A DNA stretch of 24,670 nucleotides from CAYLNM01 sp964385045 (GTDB taxonomy: Bacteria; Planctomycetota; Phycisphaerae; Phycisphaerales; SM1A02): NCBI GenBank assembly GCA_964385045.1, contig CAYLNM010000053.1, forward strand, positions 1 to 24,670, given 5' to 3'. A model generated the notes under the pieces. That model had not been told where the DNA came from. It ran no database searches and saw only the letters and a list, made by a program, of their open reading frames with translations. The position numbers and the translations under genes were made by a program. Shown one piece after another: positions 24,501 through 24,670 of this stretch (the stretch's first letter is position 1; the number at the start of each line of letters is the position of its first letter).

Positions 24501-24670
24501 ACGTGCTCGACGGCGGCGTGGGCGACGACCAGCTCACGGGCGGCGAGGGCGATGACGAGCTGATCGGCGGGACGGGCGACGACGTGCTCGAGGGCGAGTC
24601 CGGCGACGACGTGCTCGACGGTGGGTCGGGCGACGACGTGCTCGCGGGCGGGACGGGCGACGACGTGCTC
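18551..24670 (+). CDS. Giant LEPR-XLL surface protein with CADG, beta-solenoid and RTX repeats (3' end outside window)
   Basis: An uninterrupted frame of 2040 codons (34 touched by the N gap) runs off the right edge. LEPR-XLL motif 'LEPRIMLS' at 68-75, typical near the N terminus of huge planctomycete exported proteins. A short RTX stretch (88-123) follows. Residues about 230-394 and 940-1377 are beta-solenoids of 'V.GDVG.L.V.G' rungs. Between them lie two CADG domains (424-523, 524-627), one cadherin-like domain (628-720) and two more CADG domains (about 720-822, 823-919). From 1400 on, RTX nonapeptides (GGxGxDxL) bind calcium and are broken by five spacers. An extracellular adhesin or matrix role is inferred. 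Start at 18551 has GGAGG four bases upstream; an in-frame ATG at 18707 is an alternative only 15 residues before LEPR. No secretion signal is visible at the missing C terminus. Confidence 0.9.
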   Translation, partial: MATIPPADDAAGRFRPWGRPRRHRGSGPVEDCGRPRREGDADVEAGAGGGGDMDQDRDRRAALRIESLEPRIMLSATWTDADGDVVSGPTDGDDTFTGSDGADLVEGLGGDDVLDGGGGEDRFTFAGARAGDVKTVHGGDGTDVIDLGSVAASDLTFSDGSVEVPVDGGSFRIDHDGVEVIRTADGDFAVVDAGWSAEALTGTNRLVIGDSAFTVAGSEPIDASHDAATGRLDLATSGGALSVATASGEPLRVGWIDVSGGASTIDLDASLEGGLRVAGNVLGDVAITGDVGTLELLGDVNAAVAVDGDLDRLDVSGNVNGEIRVTGDVGVVDLDRDLSRSLGVDGDLERLAVAGNVNGDVHVTGDVSEVAIEGWLNRTITLDRVEGAFAASHATLDHEADYHEPTRVVITAGGVATGPAPDANTAPDAGPSIADRTTAEDAPFSFTVPSDAFDDADGDELAWSATLADGSPLPEWLSFDPGTRTFAGTPGQAAVGTVEVSVTVDDGRGGTASQTFSIEVENVNDAPIVLDAARNQDAVEHEPFTYALPADAFVDEDGDALAITATRNDGTPLPAWLSFDAATRTFSGTPGDGDVGELTVALRAEDPSGAWAEDSFTITVANVPDAPADLELSESRVDRTTGPGATVATVGATDADGDALAYRLLDGGGLFELDGDRLQVRADADLRAAPDEVTVVLEVEDATGRTAAESFVLELFEPNHAPVATASIGDQAATEDQPFELVLPEGLFADANGDALALEAARADGGPLPDWLAFDAASGTFSGTPGDADVGGVEIVVRAEDPDGAAAETSFRLDVANVNDVPEAAREIPWRAIAAGEELLHAVPADAFTDADGEDLSLSAARADGGPLPDWLAFDPVTGAFAGTPDAGDRGTVEVVVTATDAAGAEAVDAFTIVVTEEPVDPAPIEVGGDVSIDDLSGTRAFVDGDRAFTVGLDGPGTADVRYDAEAGALVIDGLAGTDATSRLVVDHLAGDPVQVAAVTVDGPIGELRVPGGSDLVRIAGGGSVAELAVDGDGGLDRLVAEGSLGGGIDVAGDVGEVEAGAITGPLAIDGSVGSLRVDGAVAADVAVSGGAGTIDVGSVAAGATVSAGSAGTVTAGELDGVLNIAGDADAVTITGGLGGELSVGGGVAGTVAVGGDLSGSLEVTGDADAVTIDGGLGGELSVGGGVAGTVAXXXXXXXXXXXXXXXXXXXXXXXXXXXXXXXXXXSGSLEVTGDADAVTIDGGLQGPLDVAGDLGRLAVGGDVDGAVTVGGLAELAAGGSLTAPLAVSGDLGPAAVEGDLAADLSVGGRLDQLTVGGDATGRVDVAGDAGAIDVTGTMSAPVSVGGDLGRASAGDVATTVTAERVVGELRIDDGDTTLERSYDHPTRVVYDGVTGDLSATTVGTGGHDVIEGHDDDEVIDGGGGNDVLRGAGGDDRLLGGGGHDRLEGGSGDDELFGEAGNDRLIGGAGDDRLDGGGGWDTADYRGAAAGITADLAAGTASGEGEDVLVSIERVEGSAHDDVLRGSEAGDTLASHGGDDVLEGRGGNDWLRGGAGDDVIRGGDGRDTLVGDAGDDLLDGGAGEDTVRYDWAAGSVQVDLEAGTATGEGEDTLVDVENVHGSRHDDVIAGDDASNRLAGLGGDDVLEGRAGDDVLDGGAGDDVLRGGDGVDTADYRGWNAVTVDLAAGTATGQGSDVLEDVENVLGSIRDDAISGDDGDNRLEAGAGDDVLAGRGGDDVLHGGDGRDLADYAGADGGVTVDLAAGTASGADGDDALVSIEDVRGSAHDDALAGDDGANRIEGGAGDDVLEGRGGADELLGGSGDDVLDGGAGGDHLVGGDGDDELLGGSGDDELDGGTGDDVLAGGGGDDRLSGGAGSDALAGGDGDDVLAGGEGNDVLDGGAGTDRADYSAAVAGVSVDLTAGSASGGAGDDVLVGIEDVDGSRHDDVVVGDAGDNRLRGLDGNDVLAGGAGDDVLEAGAGDDVLDGGVGDDQLTGGEGDDELIGGTGDDVLEGESGDDVLDGGSGDDVLAGGTGDDVL
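21941..22280 (+). repeat. 117-bp tandem repeat in the second beta-solenoid, spanning the gap
   Basis: GCGGTCACGATC recurs at 21941 and 22058, 117 bases (39 codons) apart, and again at 22262 beyond the gap. Over the 69 bases that can be compared before the gap, copies one and two differ only by ACC versus GAC. The third copy diverges after about 20 bases. This near-identity makes the locus hard to assemble. Confidence 0.85.
22127..22226. other. Assembly gap of 100 N
   Basis: Exactly 100 N, the usual placeholder for a gap of unknown size. The reading frame is the same on both sides. Sequence before it ends at GGTGGCG and after it resumes at TGTCGGGCTCG, two points that are 13 bases apart in the neighbouring repeat unit. 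Confidence 0.98.
22745..24670 (+). repeat. RTX calcium-binding repeat array with five related spacers
   Basis: Nonapeptides of the GGxGxDxLx type (for example GGAGDDVLD, GGDGDDELL) fill the last 640 residues. They are split by five spacers of about 50 residues starting near 22988, 23300, 23558, 23786 and 24263. Each spacer begins with a 'DxxDY'-like strand, then 'VDLxAGTAxG', then 'VENVxGSxHDDxIxGDxxxNRL'. The DNA is rich in GGCGACGACGTGCTC. Confidence 0.92.

Noticed and set aside
21941..24670. CRISPR-like regular repeats in the giant gene
   Set aside because: Repeats are in frame, encode known protein repeat types, and lack unique spacers of constant length.
1..24670. tRNA, rRNA, insertion sequence or prophage
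   Set aside because: No cloverleaf-like stretch, rRNA core sequence, transposase motif or phage gene was recognised by eye on either strand; a covariance-model search was not possible.

Overview
The window is very GC-rich DNA with long open frames on both strands, so many antisense frames are spurious. The genes point to a planctomycete, probably of the Phycisphaerae. One secreted protein ends in a dockerin-like tail with paired 'AWG' motifs. A short zinc-ribbon protein has a planctomycete-type sequence. The very large surface protein at the right end carries an LEPR-XLL motif. This assignment rests on recalled family traits, not on a database search.

Left part (1-11.3 kb), all on the + strand: a secreted beta-propeller-like protein with a dockerin-like tail (50-1237), PTS enzyme I (ptsI, 1388-3154), an RNase E/G (3540-6737), 1-deoxy-D-xylulose-5-phosphate reductoisomerase (dxr, 6814-8055), an enlarged RseP-type site-2 protease (8141-10477) and a short-chain dehydrogenase (10503-11261). 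The RNase has long charged arms and an IF2 N-terminal-like domain. A 385-base gap precedes it. The RNase, dxr, rseP and dehydrogenase genes are spaced by 25-85 bases and could be co-transcribed.

Middle part (11.3-16.1 kb): a diguanylate cyclase with a degenerate receiver domain (+) converges on uppS (-). Both stop codons lie in the two arms of one hairpin. uppS lies downstream of purA on the - strand. With dxr (isoprenoid precursor) and rseP close by, uppS (undecaprenyl diphosphate) recalls the dxr-uppS-cdsA-rseP order of many bacteria, here broken up and partly inverted. A 65-residue zinc-ribbon protein (+) and a 120-residue FHA-domain protein (-) follow.

Right part (16.3-24.67 kb), + strand: hemW overlaps a DUF456 membrane protein by 4 bases. 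Then comes an open frame of 2040 codons from 18551 that runs off the window. It contains an LEPR-XLL motif, a short RTX stretch, a beta-solenoid, a run of cadherin/CADG modules, a second larger beta-solenoid interrupted by a 100-N assembly gap, and a long RTX calcium-binding array with five related spacers. I see no tRNA, rRNA, CRISPR array, transposase or phage gene. The least ordinary items are the RNase E-IF2_N fusion, the RseP with four PDZ-like units, the stop-codon hairpin, an exact-period 16-bp repeat before rseP, and the architecture of the giant protein.
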